A DNA stretch of 34,061 nucleotides, from assembly GCA_030041135.1 (NCBI GenBank), contig JASHOL010000310.1:1-34061 (forward strand), read 5' to 3'. The notes under the pieces were generated by a model. It had not been told where the DNA came from. It worked only from the letters and a program-made list of their open reading frames with translations, and did no database searches. Origin of the DNA: Streptosporangiaceae bacterium. GTDB taxonomy: Bacteria > Actinomycetota > Actinomycetes > Streptosporangiales > Streptosporangiaceae. Within the stretch, counting starts at the first letter, position 1. Every line of letters begins with the position of its first letter. Below are positions 24,274-32,278 of the stretch, piece by piece. The position numbers were made by a program, and so were the translations under genes.

Positions 24274-26268
24274 GTGCCGAGCGGCTATCGCTACGGGCCG
24301 TATCGTGACGGGCCAGACCCGCTGGCGCCGCCATATGACGTCCGCGGCGCTGTCGACGCACTGGGCGAGTCCGTACTCGACGGGGCCGATCCGGCCAGCG
24401 CCCTGCGTGATCTGCTGCGGCGAGGCATGCCAGGCCGCCGGGGACTTGACGACCTGCTGCGCCGGGTGCGAGACCGCCAGCGCGAGATTCGCAGCCGCGG
24501 CCGGCTTGACGGCATCCTCGATCAGGTACGCGCCCTGCTGGACACCGCCATCGGGCAGGAGCGGGCCGAGCTGTTCCCCGACCCGTCAGACGAAGCGAGG
24601 CTCCGCGAGGCCGAACTGGACGCGTTGCCGTCCGACACCGCGCAGGCGATCAGGCAGCTGGCCGACTACGAATGGCAGTCCCGCGCCGCGCGCCAGACCT
24701 TCGAAGAGCTGAAATCGCTGCTGCGGCGCGAGGTGCTTGACTCGCAGTTTCGCGGGATGAGGCAGACGCTCGCAAACCAGGACCCTGAGGCCCTGCAGCG
24801 GGTCAAGGACATGATGTCCGAGCTGACGGACATGCTCGAGGCCGACGCCCGCGGCGAGCACACCCAGCAGGACTTCGACAACTTCATGGACCGCTACGGC
24901 GACATGTTCCCCGACTCGCCGGCCAACCTCGAGGAGCTCGTCGACAGCCTGGTGCGGCGGATGGCGGCCGCCCAGCGGCTGCTGGATTCGCTCACCGACG
25001 AGCAGCGGGACGAGCTGGCCGGGCTCATGGCGCAGGCGCTGGAGGACGCGGGCCTGGCCGCCGAGATGGGCAGGCTGGCAGATGCGCTGCGCAGCCGGCG
25101 CCCCGACATGGACGCCGGCTACCCGCAGCCCCGGATGACCGGCAGCGAGCCGCTTGGGCTAAGCGACGCCACGTCCGCGCTCGGCGAACTGGCGGACCTG
25201 GCCGACCTGGAGGATGCGCTGCGCCAGGACTACGCCGGGGCGCGGCTGGATGACATCGACGAGGAGGCAGTCCGCCGGGCCCTCGGCCGCCAGGCCGTGG
25301 ATGACATGGAGGCGCTCCGGCAGATCGAGCTGGAGCTTGAGCGCCAGGGCTACCTGCAGCGGTCCGACGGCAAGCTGCAACTCACCCCGAAGGCGGTTCG
25401 CAGGCTCGGACAGACCGCCCTGAAGAAGGTGTTCGCCCAGCTCCCGGAGGGCGGCACGGGCGACCACGAGCAGCGCGATGCCGGACAGGCCGGCGAGTTC
25501 ACCGGCAGCACCCGGCCCTGGCGGTTCGGCGACGAGCAGGCGATCGACGCCGCCGCTACCGTGCGGAACGCGCTGATCCGGCAGGCCGCTCCGCCCAGCG
25601 GCCGGGGCGAGGCGAGCCGGGTTCCTGACCGGCACCCGCGCGTGCAGCTGTCGGTCAGCGACTTCGAGGTCGCCGAGACTGACCGGCGGGCCTCCGCCGC
25701 GGTCTGCCTGCTGGTCGACCTGTCCTACTCGATGGCGCTGCGCGGCACCTGGGGCGCCGCCAAGCAGACCGCACTCGCGCTCCATGCCCTGATCCGGACC
25801 CGGTACCCCCAGGACGCCATTCAGGTCATCGGCTTCTCTAACTACGCGCGCGAACTGCACGAGACCGAGCTTGCCGGGCTCAGCTGGGACATGGTGCAGG
25901 GCACGAACCTGCACCACGCGCTCGTGCTGGCCGGACGGTTCCTTGACCGCCGCCCCGAGCACAACCCCGTTGTGATGATCATCACCGACGGCGAGCCGAC
26001 TGCCCACCTGCGCCGTGACGGCCGGTTCTGGTTCGACTGGCCTCCGTCGCCGGAAACGCTAGAGCTCACGCTGGCCGAGGTGGACAAGATGACCAGGCGC
26101 CGGGCAACGCTCAACGTGTTCATGCTGGCCGACGACGAGCGGCTGACGTCGTTCGTGGACGAGGTGGCCAGGCGGAACGGAGGCCGGGTGCTGCGGGCCA
26201 TGCCCGACAGCCTCGGCGAGTACGTGGTGAAGGACTTCCTCCGTGTGCGGAGGGAGCGCATACATTAG
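24274..26268 (+). CDS. VWA-domain protein, partner of the AAA+ ATPase
   Basis: 664 residues with GTG 24274; GGGAGG is about 10 nt upstream. Residues 1 to about 440 are charged and helix-rich (coiled-coil-like, many Leu/Arg/Asp heptads) with no recognised domain. The C-terminal VWA domain carries a complete MIDAS: DLSYS (Asp482, Ser484, Ser486), Thr544 in QGTNLHHA and Asp572 in IITDGEPT, so it should bind Mg2+. There is no signal peptide or membrane span, so it is cytosolic. It starts 24 nt after the AAA+ gene and is surely in its operon. By analogy with BchI/BchD, CoxD/CoxE and MoxR/VWA pairs, it should bring the ATPase to a client protein; the client is not identifiable here. Confidence 0.9.
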   Translation: MPSGYRYGPYRDGPDPLAPPYDVRGAVDALGESVLDGADPASALRDLLRRGMPGRRGLDDLLRRVRDRQREIRSRGRLDGILDQVRALLDTAIGQERAELFPDPSDEARLREAELDALPSDTAQAIRQLADYEWQSRAARQTFEELKSLLRREVLDSQFRGMRQTLANQDPEALQRVKDMMSELTDMLEADARGEHTQQDFDNFMDRYGDMFPDSPANLEELVDSLVRRMAAAQRLLDSLTDEQRDELAGLMAQALEDAGLAAEMGRLADALRSRRPDMDAGYPQPRMTGSEPLGLSDATSALGELADLADLEDALRQDYAGARLDDIDEEAVRRALGRQAVDDMEALRQIELELERQGYLQRSDGKLQLTPKAVRRLGQTALKKVFAQLPEGGTGDHEQRDAGQAGEFTGSTRPWRFGDEQAIDAAATVRNALIRQAAPPSGRGEASRVPDRHPRVQLSVSDFEVAETDRRASAAVCLLVDLSYSMALRGTWGAAKQTALALHALIRTRYPQDAIQVIGFSNYARELHETELAGLSWDMVQGTNLHHALVLAGRFLDRRPEHNPVVMIITDGEPTAHLRRDGRFWFDWPPSPETLELTLAEVDKMTRRRATLNVFMLADDERLTSFVDEVARRNGGRVLRAMPDSLGEYVVKDFLRVRRERIH

Positions 26269-26440
26269 ATATGCTCTGACCAGGAAAGCAAGTCCTAGTC
26301 CGGCAAGTTTTTACGTTTATTCTCTTTGTGCCGTATCCGAGCGGGCTGGCCCAGGAGTACTGTGCCGCTGGTACATCATTCGCCGGTTACCGGCCTCCGC
26401 GGGTTTGGTCGGAGGCGTCCGGCTCCCCTAGGAGGATGAA

Positions 26441-26728
26441 GTGAGTTCTGCAAGCGTTTCCGGTTCCGGCGCGTCCGGTAAGCGCCCAGTCGTCATCACG
26501 CTGGCCGTGGTCGGCGTGCTGGCTCTCGTGTACGGGATCATTAACCTGGTTGTGAAGAACCTGCCGAAGGCGATCACGCTGTACAGCAGCGCCCACAACA
26601 AGGACACGACGCACCCCCTGCACGCGATCGTGGCGATCGTGGTTGCCGTGGCTCTGTTCGCCGGTGCCTGGTGGATGAACAAGAAGTCGGCCAGCACGGC
26701 CGGCCCCACCAGCTCCGCCAGCGCCTAG
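26441..26728 (+). CDS. Small two-span membrane protein, unknown
   Basis: 95 residues with GTG 26441 and AGGAGG about 8 nt upstream. Two membrane segments (VVITLAVVGVLALVYGIINLVV and AIVAIVVAVALFAGAWWM) are joined by a short loop with KDTTHPLHA, and both ends are Ser/Ala-rich. I recognise no family. It lies 172 nt after the VWA gene on the same strand but behind an AT-richer gap, so it may have its own promoter. Confidence 0.75.
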   Translation: MSSASVSGSGASGKRPVVITLAVVGVLALVYGIINLVVKNLPKAITLYSSAHNKDTTHPLHAIVAIVVAVALFAGAWWMNKKSASTAGPTSSASA

Positions 26729-26816
26729 CGGATTGCTTTCCTGCCGGGGCGTATCCGCGTCGGCTGCACGGTCGGCCCGGATACGCTCCGGCAAGCTTGT
26801 GCCTAGTCAAGGCGCA

Positions 26817-27059
26817 ATGATCGGGGCACCAGACCCTCATCCGCTCGCAAAGACGGCGGCTTTCTCCCTGGCCCAGCGGGCGAACGGCAACGCCGACCGG
26901 TCCGGCACCTCACCTAAGGTCGCCACGCTGACCGGCATCCTTGATCGCGTGGAGCGAGGCGGCTGGATGGCCCCCGAGCGCGAAGCCGCCGGCCGGCGAG
27001 CCGTCTTGATCCAGGACCGGGACCGGGCGGCCGCCGCGCTGTCGGACGGCGGCGACTAG
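26817..27059 (+). CDS. Small hypothetical protein
   Basis: 80 residues from ATG 26817 with AAGG 4 nt upstream. Third codon positions are strongly G/C, as in real genes of this genome. The sequence (KTAAFSLAQRANGNADRSG then TGILDRVERGGWMAPEREAAGRRAVLI) has no family I recognise and no membrane span. The overlapping minus-strand frame is less convincing. It may be a real orphan gene or an accident of composition. Confidence 0.4.
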   Translation: MIGAPDPHPLAKTAAFSLAQRANGNADRSGTSPKVATLTGILDRVERGGWMAPEREAAGRRAVLIQDRDRAAAALSDGGD

Positions 27060-27093
27060 CGCGCGGGGGGCGGCATGGTCCTCGGCGCAGCCG

Positions 27094-27123
27094 TTGACAC
27101 CCGGCGAGCCGGACACCTAGATT
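27094..27123 (+). promoter_or_regulatory. Consensus promoter of the aldehyde dehydrogenase operon
   Basis: -35 TTGACA (27094-27099) and -10 TAGATT (27118-27123), 18 nt apart: the best vegetative-type promoter in the window. The start would be near 27130, leaving a leader of about 180 nt before the TTG start at 27313. Confidence 0.65.
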
Positions 27124-27129
27124 TGCCAG

Positions 27130-27312
27130 TGTTCGAGCACGTAACCGATGTTCGTGCAGCGCACAGTGCTGGCCCGGGGGACGACCCCCGGAACCCCCGA
27201 GGGCCTGCGGCCGAGCGGTTGTGCTCCGGGTCGTGCCCGGTGCTCGCGGGCAGTGCTCGCGGAAGCGCGCCGTCAGTCGAAGGCGGACGCCCTCAACTCA
27301 AAGGAGTGCTCG
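27130..27312 (+). promoter_or_regulatory. Structured leader with stem-loops and GTGCTC repeats
   Basis: The region between the promoter and the TTG start contains an inverted repeat GCACG(T)AAC-CGAT-GTTCGTGC (27137-27157, one bulged T), a perfect 7-bp hairpin CCGGGGG-ACGA-CCCCCGG (27174-27191), and three copies of GTGCTCSSGG (27221, 27240, 27253), with a fourth GTGCTCG at 27306-27312 directly before the start codon. Candidate roles are an operator near the start site or RNA-level control; no known riboswitch class is recognised. Confidence 0.4.
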
Positions 27313-28770
27313 TTGACCCTTCTGGACAGTGCGATCTGGGACGGCAAGGCCTACTCCGGCGGCTGGAGGGAGCCGAGCGGCGGCCAGGCTCCGGTCACTG
27401 AGCCGGCCACCGGCTCCGAACTCGGCCGGGTCGGCATTGCCGCGCCCGCCGACATCGCAGCCGCGGCCGCGGCCGCGGCCGCCGCTCAGCCAGGCTGGGC
27501 CGCGCTGCCGTACACGCAGCGCGCGGCGATCCTGCGCAAGGCTGGTGACATCTGGCTCGCCAACGCGGCCGAGATTGAGGACTGGAGCGTCCGCGAGGGC
27601 GGCAAGATCCCGCCCGCGGCGCAATTCGAGACTCACGTGGCGACCGAAGAGGTCTTCGAGGCCGCGACCCTCCCGTCGCGACCGTACGGCGACCTGCTGC
27701 CGAGCGAACAGCCGCACCTGAGCTTCGCCGAGCGCGTCCCGGTCGGCGTAGTGGGCGTCATCGCGCCATTCAACTTCCCGCAGATCCTGGCGATCCGCTC
27801 GGTCGCGCCCGCCCTGGCCCTCGGTAACGCGGTCGTGCTGAAGCCCGACCCGAGGACCGCCGTCTGCGGTGGCGTCGTCCTGGCCAGGATCTTCGAGGAA
27901 GCCGGCTTGCCCGAAGGCCTGCTGCACGTCCTGCCGGGCGGCCCGGAGGCGGGCGAGGCGGTGGTGATCGATCCCAACATCGGCGTGATCTCGTTCACCG
28001 GATCGACCGGGGCCGGCCGCAAGGTCGGCGCGCTGGCAGGCCAGCACCTCAAGCGCGTGCACCTCGAACTGGGCGGCAACTCCGCACTGATCGTGCTCGA
28101 CGACGCCGACCTGGACCGAGCCGCCTCGGCCGGCGCCTGGGGCTCCTTCCTGCACCAGGGCCAGATCTGCATGACCACCGGCAGGCACCTGGTCCAGGCC
28201 GGAGTGTACGACGACTACGTCGCCAGGCTTGCCGACAAGGCCAGCCACCTGCCGGTCGGCGACCCAGCGTCGGGTCAGGTAGCGCTCGGGCCGATCATCG
28301 ACGAGCGGCAGCGGGACAAGGTGCACGCGCTGGTCACAGGCAGCGTCGACGCCGGCGCCCGGCTGGCCGCCGGAGGCACCTACGAGGGCCTGTTCTACAA
28401 GCCGACGGTGCTGGCCGAGGTGGCGCCAGCGATGCCGGCCTACGCCAACGAGGTGTTCGGGCCGGTAGCCCCGGTCGTGCGGTTCGAGACCGCGGAGGAG
28501 GCGGCCAAGCTCGCGGCCGACTCCGAATACGGCCTGTCGCTTGGCATCCTCACCGGGAACGTGATGCGCGGCCTCGAGCTCGCCAGGAAGATCCCCACTG
28601 GGATTGTTCACATCAACGACCAGACGGTCGATGACTCGCCGAACACGCCGTTCGGCGGCATCCGGGCGTCCGGCACCGGCGCGCGGTTCGGCGGCACGGC
28701 TAACCTGGACGCCTTTACCGACACGCGCTGGGTGACGCTCAGGGGCGACATCGCGCCCTACCCGTTCTGA
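27313..28770 (+). CDS. Aromatic aldehyde dehydrogenase (benzaldehyde/vanillin type)
   Basis: 485 residues from a TTG at 27313; AAGGAG (27301-27306) sits 6 nt before it and the protein then begins MTLLDSAIWDGKAY, like XylC/Vdh-type benzaldehyde dehydrogenases. The active site is present: Glu252 (HLELGGNS), nucleophile Cys286 (HQGQICMTTGR), an APFNFP segment for the coenzyme, and the C-terminal PFGGIRASGTGARFGG block. Residues about 49-58 are ten alanines in a row, encoded by GC-only codons. It oxidises an aromatic aldehyde to the acid using NAD(P)+. With pobA next on the same strand, a 4-hydroxybenzaldehyde-like substrate is the natural guess. Confidence 0.9.
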   Translation: MTLLDSAIWDGKAYSGGWREPSGGQAPVTEPATGSELGRVGIAAPADIAAAAAAAAAAQPGWAALPYTQRAAILRKAGDIWLANAAEIEDWSVREGGKIPPAAQFETHVATEEVFEAATLPSRPYGDLLPSEQPHLSFAERVPVGVVGVIAPFNFPQILAIRSVAPALALGNAVVLKPDPRTAVCGGVVLARIFEEAGLPEGLLHVLPGGPEAGEAVVIDPNIGVISFTGSTGAGRKVGALAGQHLKRVHLELGGNSALIVLDDADLDRAASAGAWGSFLHQGQICMTTGRHLVQAGVYDDYVARLADKASHLPVGDPASGQVALGPIIDERQRDKVHALVTGSVDAGARLAAGGTYEGLFYKPTVLAEVAPAMPAYANEVFGPVAPVVRFETAEEAAKLAADSEYGLSLGILTGNVMRGLELARKIPTGIVHINDQTVDDSPNTPFGGIRASGTGARFGGTANLDAFTDTRWVTLRGDIAPYPF

Positions 28771-28819
28771 CCGGCCCGACCAGCGCGAGGCACGGGGCAC
28801 ACTGCAATACTCACGACAC

Positions 28820-30028
28820 ATGCGTACGCAGGTCGGCATCGTCGGCGCGGGCCCGGCCGGGTTGCTGCTCTCTCACCTGCTGGCGCTGCGCGGCATAGAG
28901 TCGGTGCTAATCGAGATCCGCAGCCGCGAGTACTGCGAGGCCCGGCAGCGGGCCGGAGTGCTCGAGGACGGTAGCGTCAGGCTGCTGCGCGCGGCTGGCC
29001 TGGCTGACCGCCTGAACCGGCAGGGCATCGAGCACGGCGGCATCTACCTGCAGTTCGCGGGCGAGCGACACCACATCGACTTCCGCGAGCTGACCGGCGG
29101 CCGCACCGTAACCGTGTACGCGCAAACCGAAGTGGTCAAGGACATCATCGGCCGACGCCTCGCCGATGCTGGCCCGGACGCGATCGAGTTCGAGGTGACC
29201 GGCACCGAGGTGGCCGACCTGGACACCGGTCAGCCGAAGCTGCGCTACACCAGGAGGGACGGTGATCGGCAGGAGGTGATCTGCGACGCCATTGCCGGAT
29301 GCGACGGCTTCCACGGCATCTGCCGGCCTGCCGTCCCGTCGGGCGTCCAGTCCTTCACCGAGCGGGACTACCCGTACGCATGGCTGGGCATCCTGGCCGA
29401 TGTCCCGCCGTCCACCGACGAGCTGATCTACGCCCACCATCCCCGCGGCTTCGCCCTGCACAGCCTGCGGGGGCCCACGATCAGCCGGCTCTACCTTCAG
29501 GTCAGGCCGGATGAGGACATCGCCGACTGGCCGGACCAGCGGATCTGGGATGAACTATCGGAGCGGTTCGCGCTTCCCGGCTGGGAACTCAAGCAGGGCC
29601 CGGTACTGGACAAGAGCATCACCCCCATGCGCAGCTTCGTCAGCACCCCGATGCGCTATGGCCGGCTGTTCCTGGCCGGCGACGCGGCCCACATCGTCCC
29701 GCCGACCGGGGCCAAGGGGCTCAACCTGGCGCTGGCTGACGTCGCCCACCTGGCGCCGGCCCTGGCCGGCCTGGTCCGCGGGGAGCCGGCCCTGGCCGAC
29801 CAGTACTCGGACACGTGCCTGAACCGGGTCTGGCGGTCCACGCATTTCTCGTGGTGGATGACCACCATGCTGCACCGCACTCCGGGCGCGGATGACATGG
29901 AGGCGCAACTCCAGCTTTCGCAACTGCGGTACGTCGCGACCTCGAGGGCCGCCGCCACGAGCCTGGCAGAAAACTACACCGGCTACCCGCCGCTGCCCGC
30001 CAGCACGTCAGGCACCAGCAGCACGTGA
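28820..30028 (+). CDS. pobA: 4-hydroxybenzoate 3-monooxygenase
   Basis: 402 residues with ATG 28820. FAD-dependent aromatic hydroxylase: GAGPAGLLLSHLL binds FAD at the N-terminus; RAGVLEDGSVRLLRAAGLADR is the PobA block; GCDGFHG is the DG motif; and FLAGDAAHIVPPTGAKGLN holds the GD motif and active-site Pro. The substrate pocket block HPRGFALHSLRG keeps the Ser and Arg that hold the carboxylate, with the Tyr in SRLYLQV. It hydroxylates 4-hydroxybenzoate to protocatechuate. The helix after beta-2 (RSREYCEARQR) resembles actinobacterial enzymes that favour NADH over NADPH (inference). There is no ribosome site; AATACT 10 nt before the ATG hints at a leaderless transcript. Confidence 0.93.
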   Translation: MRTQVGIVGAGPAGLLLSHLLALRGIESVLIEIRSREYCEARQRAGVLEDGSVRLLRAAGLADRLNRQGIEHGGIYLQFAGERHHIDFRELTGGRTVTVYAQTEVVKDIIGRRLADAGPDAIEFEVTGTEVADLDTGQPKLRYTRRDGDRQEVICDAIAGCDGFHGICRPAVPSGVQSFTERDYPYAWLGILADVPPSTDELIYAHHPRGFALHSLRGPTISRLYLQVRPDEDIADWPDQRIWDELSERFALPGWELKQGPVLDKSITPMRSFVSTPMRYGRLFLAGDAAHIVPPTGAKGLNLALADVAHLAPALAGLVRGEPALADQYSDTCLNRVWRSTHFSWWMTTMLHRTPGADDMEAQLQLSQLRYVATSRAAATSLAENYTGYPPLPASTSGTSST

Positions 30029-30051
30029 TCCTATGAGAAGAAGGACCCACC

Positions 30052-31170
30052 ATGCGCACGACTCCGCCGTTCCGCGCCGACCACGTTGGCAGCCTGCTCC
30101 GCCCGGCCCACCTGCTCGCGGCGCGCGAGGACCACGCAGCCGGGCGGATTGACGCGACCGAGCTGCGGGCCGCCGAGGATGAGGCGATCCAGCAGGCCGT
30201 GCAGATGCAGCGGGACGTTGGCCTTCAGTCAGCCACCGACGGCGAGTTCCGCCGGGCGTCCTGGCACATGGACTTCATCTACCAGATCGGCGGGGTCGGC
30301 AAGTCACCGGGCAACCTCGCGGTGAGGTTCCACAACCCGTCAGGCGACATCGAGTTCACGCCCGCCGCGCTTCACATCGGCGGCAAGATCAAGCTGGACA
30401 AGACGATCTTCGCGGACGACTTCGGCTACCTGAAGTCCGCGGTGCAGGAGGCAACGCCGAAACTCACGATCCCCTCGCCGAACATGGTGCACTACCGCGG
30501 CGGGCCGGCCGCCATCGACCACGACGTCTACCCTGACATGGATGAGTTCTGGTCGGACCTGTCGGCCGCCTACAACGACGAGGTCCGGCGGCTGGCCGCG
30601 CTCGGCTGCACGTACCTCCAGCTTGATGACACGAGCCTGGCCTACCTCAACGACCCTGGCCAGCGGGCGGAGATCGCCGGCCGCGGCGAGGACGCCGAGC
30701 ACCTGCACCTGCGCTACATCCGCCAGGTCAACGACGCGATCGCCGGCCGGCCGGACACTATGCGGGTCACTACGCACATGTGCCGTGGTAACTTCCGCTC
30801 GTCCTGGGCGGCCGCTGGCGGCTACGACTTCGTCGCCGAGGCACTGTTCAGCGAGCTGGCGGTCGACGGCTTCTTCCTTGAGTACGACGACGAGCGCTCC
30901 GGCGGCTTCGAGCCGCTCCGGTTCGTCCCTGAGGGCAAGATGGTGGTGCTCGGCTTGGTCACGACCAAGCGGGGTGCGCTGGAGGATCCTGACGCCCTGA
31001 AGCGCCGGATCGACGAGGCCGCCAGGTTCGTCCCCCTCGACCAGCTGTGCCTGTCGCCGCAGTGCGGGTTCTCCTCGACCGTCGAGGGCAACGAGCTCAC
31101 GCAGGACGAGCAGAAGGCGAAGCTGCAACTGGTCGTGCAGACGGCGCACGACGTATGGGGCGAAGGTTAA
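30052..31170 (+). CDS. Core-MetE-like (cobalamin-independent methionine synthase family) methyltransferase
   Basis: 372 residues with ATG 30052 and AAGAAGGA upstream. It corresponds to the C-terminal catalytic half of MetE, like YxjG/YxjH proteins of Bacillus. The zinc site is complete: His242 and Cys244 in TTHMCRGN, Glu277 in FFLEYDDE, Cys338 in LSPQCGFSS. The MetE N-terminal folate-domain copy is absent, so the methyl donor may not be methyl-tetrahydrofolate triglutamate. It is 23 nt after pobA and likely co-transcribed, suggesting a methyl-transfer step tied to aromatic use (such as methyl groups from methoxylated aromatics), but this is inference. The stop overlaps the convergent livM stop (TTAA, 31167-31170). 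Confidence 0.85.
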   Translation: MRTTPPFRADHVGSLLRPAHLLAAREDHAAGRIDATELRAAEDEAIQQAVQMQRDVGLQSATDGEFRRASWHMDFIYQIGGVGKSPGNLAVRFHNPSGDIEFTPAALHIGGKIKLDKTIFADDFGYLKSAVQEATPKLTIPSPNMVHYRGGPAAIDHDVYPDMDEFWSDLSAAYNDEVRRLAALGCTYLQLDDTSLAYLNDPGQRAEIAGRGEDAEHLHLRYIRQVNDAIAGRPDTMRVTTHMCRGNFRSSWAAAGGYDFVAEALFSELAVDGFFLEYDDERSGGFEPLRFVPEGKMVVLGLVTTKRGALEDPDALKRRIDEAARFVPLDQLCLSPQCGFSSTVEGNELTQDEQKAKLQLVVQTAHDVWGEG

Positions 31171-32219
31171 CGACGCAGGGAACGGGGTCGCCCGTTTGCG
31201 TTCTCGGTCCGCAGCCAGTACCCGACCGGGAACAGGCGCAGATGCAGGCGCTCGTCCACCAGTCCCCACAGGCCGCGGCGGGCGAACAAGGCCACGACGA
31301 TCGCGACCAGGCCGAGGATAATCAAGTACCACGCGTTGTATGAGGCCAGCGTCTGCTGCAGGACTATGTACACGGCGGTGCCGATGATCGGCCCCTCGAC
31401 CGTGCCGAGCCCGCCGATGATGGTCGCGAACGCCATTTCCGCGGTCCACTGCACGCTGAAGACGGCGCTCGGCTGCACCTGGAGCTGGCTGATCGCTAGC
31501 ACCCCGCCGGCCGCGCCGCAGCCGATGCCCGCCACCACGAAAACCAGCAGCCGGGCCAGCCCGACCCTGGCGCCCGAGCTGCGCGCGGCGACCTCGTCGT
31601 CCCTGACCGCGGTGAGCACGAGGCCGAGTCGCCCGCGCAGCAGCAGATAGACGGCGAGCATCGCCAGCACGGTGACGGCCAGGCCGACCCAGTAGGTGTA
31701 CGCGGTCAGCAGGGTCGGGTTCATCCCGGCGAAGCCAGGCAGCGGCAAGCCGGTGCCGCCGCCGAGCGAGGAAAACCGCTCGATGAACAGCATGATGGCG
31801 GCCGCGAGCACCCACGTGGCGATCGCGAAGTAGCCGCTGCGCAGCCGGGACACAAGCCACCACAGCGGCAGCGCGGCCACGCCGCAGGCGATCGCGGCGA
31901 CGGGCAGCGCCGCAAACGGCGACGTGCCGTGCATGGCCAGGATCAGCACGAAGTACGCACCGAGGCCGACGAACCCCTGCTGCCCGACCGACACCAGGCC
32001 CGCGTAGCCGGCCATCAGGTTCCACATGCTTGCGAGCGTCAGCACGATGAACGCCTGCACCAGGATCGCGGTGGTGCCCGAGTACACGATGTACGGGAAC
32101 AGCGCGAGCACCACGACCACGGCTAGCGCGACGATACCGGTCCAGAACACGTTCTGCCGGGAGCGGGTAACCCGGAAGCCGGCCGCTATGGGAGTGCTGG
32201 TGTCGGTAGCCAGGCTCAC
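31167..32219 (-). CDS. livM: Branched-chain amino acid-type ABC transporter permease LivM
   Basis: 350 residues, GTG 32219 with GAAGG about 8 nt upstream. Roughly 10 membrane spans from residue 27; the LivM signature AGYAGLVSVGQQGFVGLGAY occurs near the third span, and the coupling region with AVRDDEVAARSSGARV contacts the ATPase. It is the second permease of a livGFHM operon. Its start is also where a 20-codon ORF from the preceding junction ends (see 32216-32278), and a better ribosome site belongs to that ORF, so the true N-terminus is uncertain. Substrates may be amino acids or, given pobA nearby, aromatic acids. Confidence 0.9.
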   Translation of the reverse strand: MSLATDTSTPIAAGFRVTRSRQNVFWTGIVALAVVVVLALFPYIVYSGTTAILVQAFIVLTLASMWNLMAGYAGLVSVGQQGFVGLGAYFVLILAMHGTSPFAALPVAAIACGVAALPLWWLVSRLRSGYFAIATWVLAAAIMLFIERFSSLGGGTGLPLPGFAGMNPTLLTAYTYWVGLAVTVLAMLAVYLLLRGRLGLVLTAVRDDEVAARSSGARVGLARLLVFVVAGIGCGAAGGVLAISQLQVQPSAVFSVQWTAEMAFATIIGGLGTVEGPIIGTAVYIVLQQTLASYNAWYLIILGLVAIVVALFARRGLWGLVDERLHLRLFPVGYWLRTENANGRPRSLRR

Positions 32220-32278
32220 GACGGTGCCTTCAGAGTTGAGGCCCTCGCCGTCGGGGCCGTCCTGGTTTGAACGCTCAT
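32216..32278 (-). CDS. 20-codon ORF bridging livH and livM
   Basis: An ORF of 20 codons from ATG 32278 to TGA 32216-32218 (MSVQTRTAPTARASTLKAPS). Its ATG overlaps the livH stop (ATGA) and its stop overlaps the livM start (GTGA). GGAGGG lies about 7 nt upstream, a better site than that before livM. Either it is a coupling mini-ORF, or livM really starts here and a one-base indel separates it. Confidence 0.45.
   Translation of the reverse strand: MSVQTRTAPTARASTLKAPS

Noticed and set aside
26301-26340. Possible promoter (TTTACG ... TATCCG) before the small two-span protein
   Set aside because: Both hexamers match the consensus poorly; the AT-rich patch is noted but not called.
26910-27116. 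Minus-strand 68-codon frame over the small hypothetical gene
   Set aside because: Weaker than the plus-strand frame in third-position bias and ribosome site, with no family match; not reported as a gene.
27457-27486. GC-only repeat (ten Ala codons, overlapping NotI-like sites) inside the aldehyde dehydrogenase
   Set aside because: In frame, variable loop near the N-terminus; simple codon slippage rather than a regulatory element.
27298-28839. 513-codon antisense frame opposite the aldehyde dehydrogenase
   Set aside because: The sense strand carries the catalytic Glu and Cys of a standard aldehyde dehydrogenase. The antisense read is low-complexity Arg/Gly/Val without motifs.
30340-32025. 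561-codon minus frame spanning the MetE-like gene and livM
   Set aside because: It crosses two genes in opposite orientation and is a composition artefact; both real genes have complete motifs.
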